A DNA stretch of 24,255 nt, from the NCBI GenBank assembly GCA_035291705.1, contig DATDRM010000299.1:1-24255 (forward strand), read 5' to 3'. Source of the stretch: DATDRM01 sp035291705. GTDB taxonomy: Bacteria > Chloroflexota > Anaerolineae > Anaerolineales > UBA4823. Position numbers and translations under genes: made by a program. Positions 23,761 through 24,255 of this stretch are shown here, piece by piece. Numbering within the stretch: position 1 is the first letter of the stretch; each line of letters starts with the position of its first letter. Below the pieces are notes generated by a model. The model did not search any database. It saw nothing but the letters and a program-made list of their open reading frames with translations, and was not told the DNA's origin.

Positions 23761-23854
23761 CGGGAGTGGATGGGAGTCGAACCCACCGCGGCCCGCAGAG
23801 CGACCCGCCACCGGTTTTGAAGACCGGGGAGCCCACCGGGACCCAACCACCCCC
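23761..23854 (-). tRNA. selC: Selenocysteine tRNA (TCA anticodon)
   Basis: A 94-nt tRNA-Sec. The 8-bp acceptor GGGGGTGG (23854-23847) pairs with CCACTCCC, with one G-U pair, and the discriminator is G23761. The anticodon loop CTTCAAA holds TCA at 23820-23818, in the stem CCGGT/ACCGG. The long variable arm folds as GCGG.TCGC-TCT-GCGG.CCGC, and the T-arm is GTGGG-TTCGACT-CCCAT. The 8-bp acceptor, extended D-arm and large variable arm are diagnostic of bacterial tRNA-Sec. The 3' bases are CCT, so CCA is not encoded. It marks an organism that decodes UGA as selenocysteine; selA, selB and selD are not in this window. Confidence 0.97.
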
Positions 23855-24255
23855 GACTTCGTCGGATGCACCCCCAAAGGGATGTTTTCTGGGAAGCCAT
23901 TATACCTGGATGTGTGGAGGGTGTAAAGCAACATAACGTGAAAGCAGCCCTGACGAACCGATTTTTCCCAGGCCGGGGCGAGTATGGCACAGGGAATGGT
24001 GAAAACGGCTATCGCTTGTGCCTGCCATCCGAAGCGGAGTACAGGCAAAACGGCCCCCTCCCCATCCAGGGCTTTTTGTGGTCAGCCTCTTCCATTGTCG
24101 GACAAAACGAGTAAAATCACAGCAGAGAAAGTTTTTGGGCTGGCATGACTGTCGGTGCAGGGCACTGCGTTTCTCCAAGAGGCCGCAGAAGGAAGCGCTT
24201 TGACCCTGCCTGAGCGGGCATGCCTGCCGCCTTTAAGAGCTATCGAAGCGGATTT
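23855..24255. other. Stretch without a supported gene upstream of selC
   Basis: About 400 bases at the right edge. It holds the selC promoter (23899-23927). I see no reading frame with family motifs, a ribosome site or a good start. Short open frames in several phases, two reaching the window edge, are consistent with chance. Anything to the right of the edge could extend in. Confidence 0.6.
23899..23927 (-). promoter_or_regulatory. Promoter of selC (and possibly of the M50 gene)
   Basis: On the minus strand TTTACA (23927-23922), a 17-bp spacer, TATAAT (23904-23899): 5/6 and 6/6. Predicted start near 23892, about 38 nt before the tRNA 5' end. A small hairpin CCGAC-GAA-GTCGG at 23865-23853 lies across the tRNA 5' boundary. 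Confidence 0.85.

Noticed and set aside
23742..23990. N-terminal extension of the M50 frame through selC
   Set aside because: The frame is open only by chance of the GC-rich tRNA; 94 nt of it fold as a complete tRNA-Sec, and the natural start is the ATG at 23741.
23866..24114. Plus-strand 82-codon frame with NGYRLCLPSEAEY and WSAS, vaguely like a formylglycine-generating-enzyme or FISUMP domain remnant
   Set aside because: Two short resemblances only, no ribosome site, overlapping the selC promoter, and no flanking domain sequence. A profile search against FGE-sulfatase (PF03781) and FISUMP could revive it as a decayed fragment.
24155..24255. Plus-strand frame open to the right edge from a GTG, and a minus-strand frame open from the edge
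   Set aside because: Both under 60 codons, no ribosome site and no recognisable motif; cannot be told from chance without the next sequence.

Overview
The window looks like chromosomal DNA of an Anaerolineae-like Chloroflexota bacterium. This is inferred from style: extracytoplasmic proteins with Thr/Pro-rich linkers behind lipoboxes or membrane anchors, DUF3048, DUF2085, DUF4126 and DUF4388 proteins, multi-GAF/PAS histidine kinases, and consensus sigma-70-type promoters with 17-bp spacers. No phage, transposon, CRISPR or rRNA was seen. The DNA reads as ordinary, densely packed chromosome.

Layout, left to right. (1) A minus-strand DUF3048 lipoprotein runs off the left edge (1-880). It diverges from a plus-strand membrane cluster: DUF2085, DUF4126 and a 60-residue single-span protein (995-2662). 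(2) A minus-strand thiamine uptake and activation operon (8028 down to 2609) has a consensus promoter, a TPP riboswitch, a visible Shine-Dalgarno-sequestering switch, thiamine pyrophosphokinase (GTG start), ThiB lipoprotein, fused ThiP permease, ThiQ ATPase and a DUF402 protein. It has no de novo thiamine genes, so it salvages thiamine. (3) An eight-gene minus-strand signalling run (16493 down to 8035) contains a DUF4388 protein, a CvnD-like small GTPase, an alpha/beta hydrolase, a left-handed beta-helix transferase-like protein, a receiver plus degenerate GGDEF protein, a GAF/PAS histidine kinase, a lone receiver, and a second alpha/beta hydrolase-fold protein whose nucleophile Ser is Gly. 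(4) tRNA-Asn (plus) with a perfect promoter, a bidirectional terminator, and a minus-strand FmdB-type zinc ribbon protein. (5) A minus-strand pair of a TPR/Thr-Pro membrane protein and a second, polytopic histidine kinase. (6) A plus-strand LysM lipoprotein, apparently leaderless, convergent with a minus-strand M50 (site-2) protease that starts 19 nt after a selenocysteine tRNA (selC) on the same strand. The last ~400 bases hold only the selC promoter and no gene I can support.

How it fits together: the thiamine genes form a complete import-and-pyrophosphorylate route under translational riboswitch control. The signalling run looks like a self-contained module linking a GTPase and DUF4388 scaffold to a phosphorelay and two hydrolase paralogues, one apparently catalytically dead. 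I regard this module as the best candidate for an undescribed system. The selC gene implies that this organism makes selenoproteins, although none is visible here.
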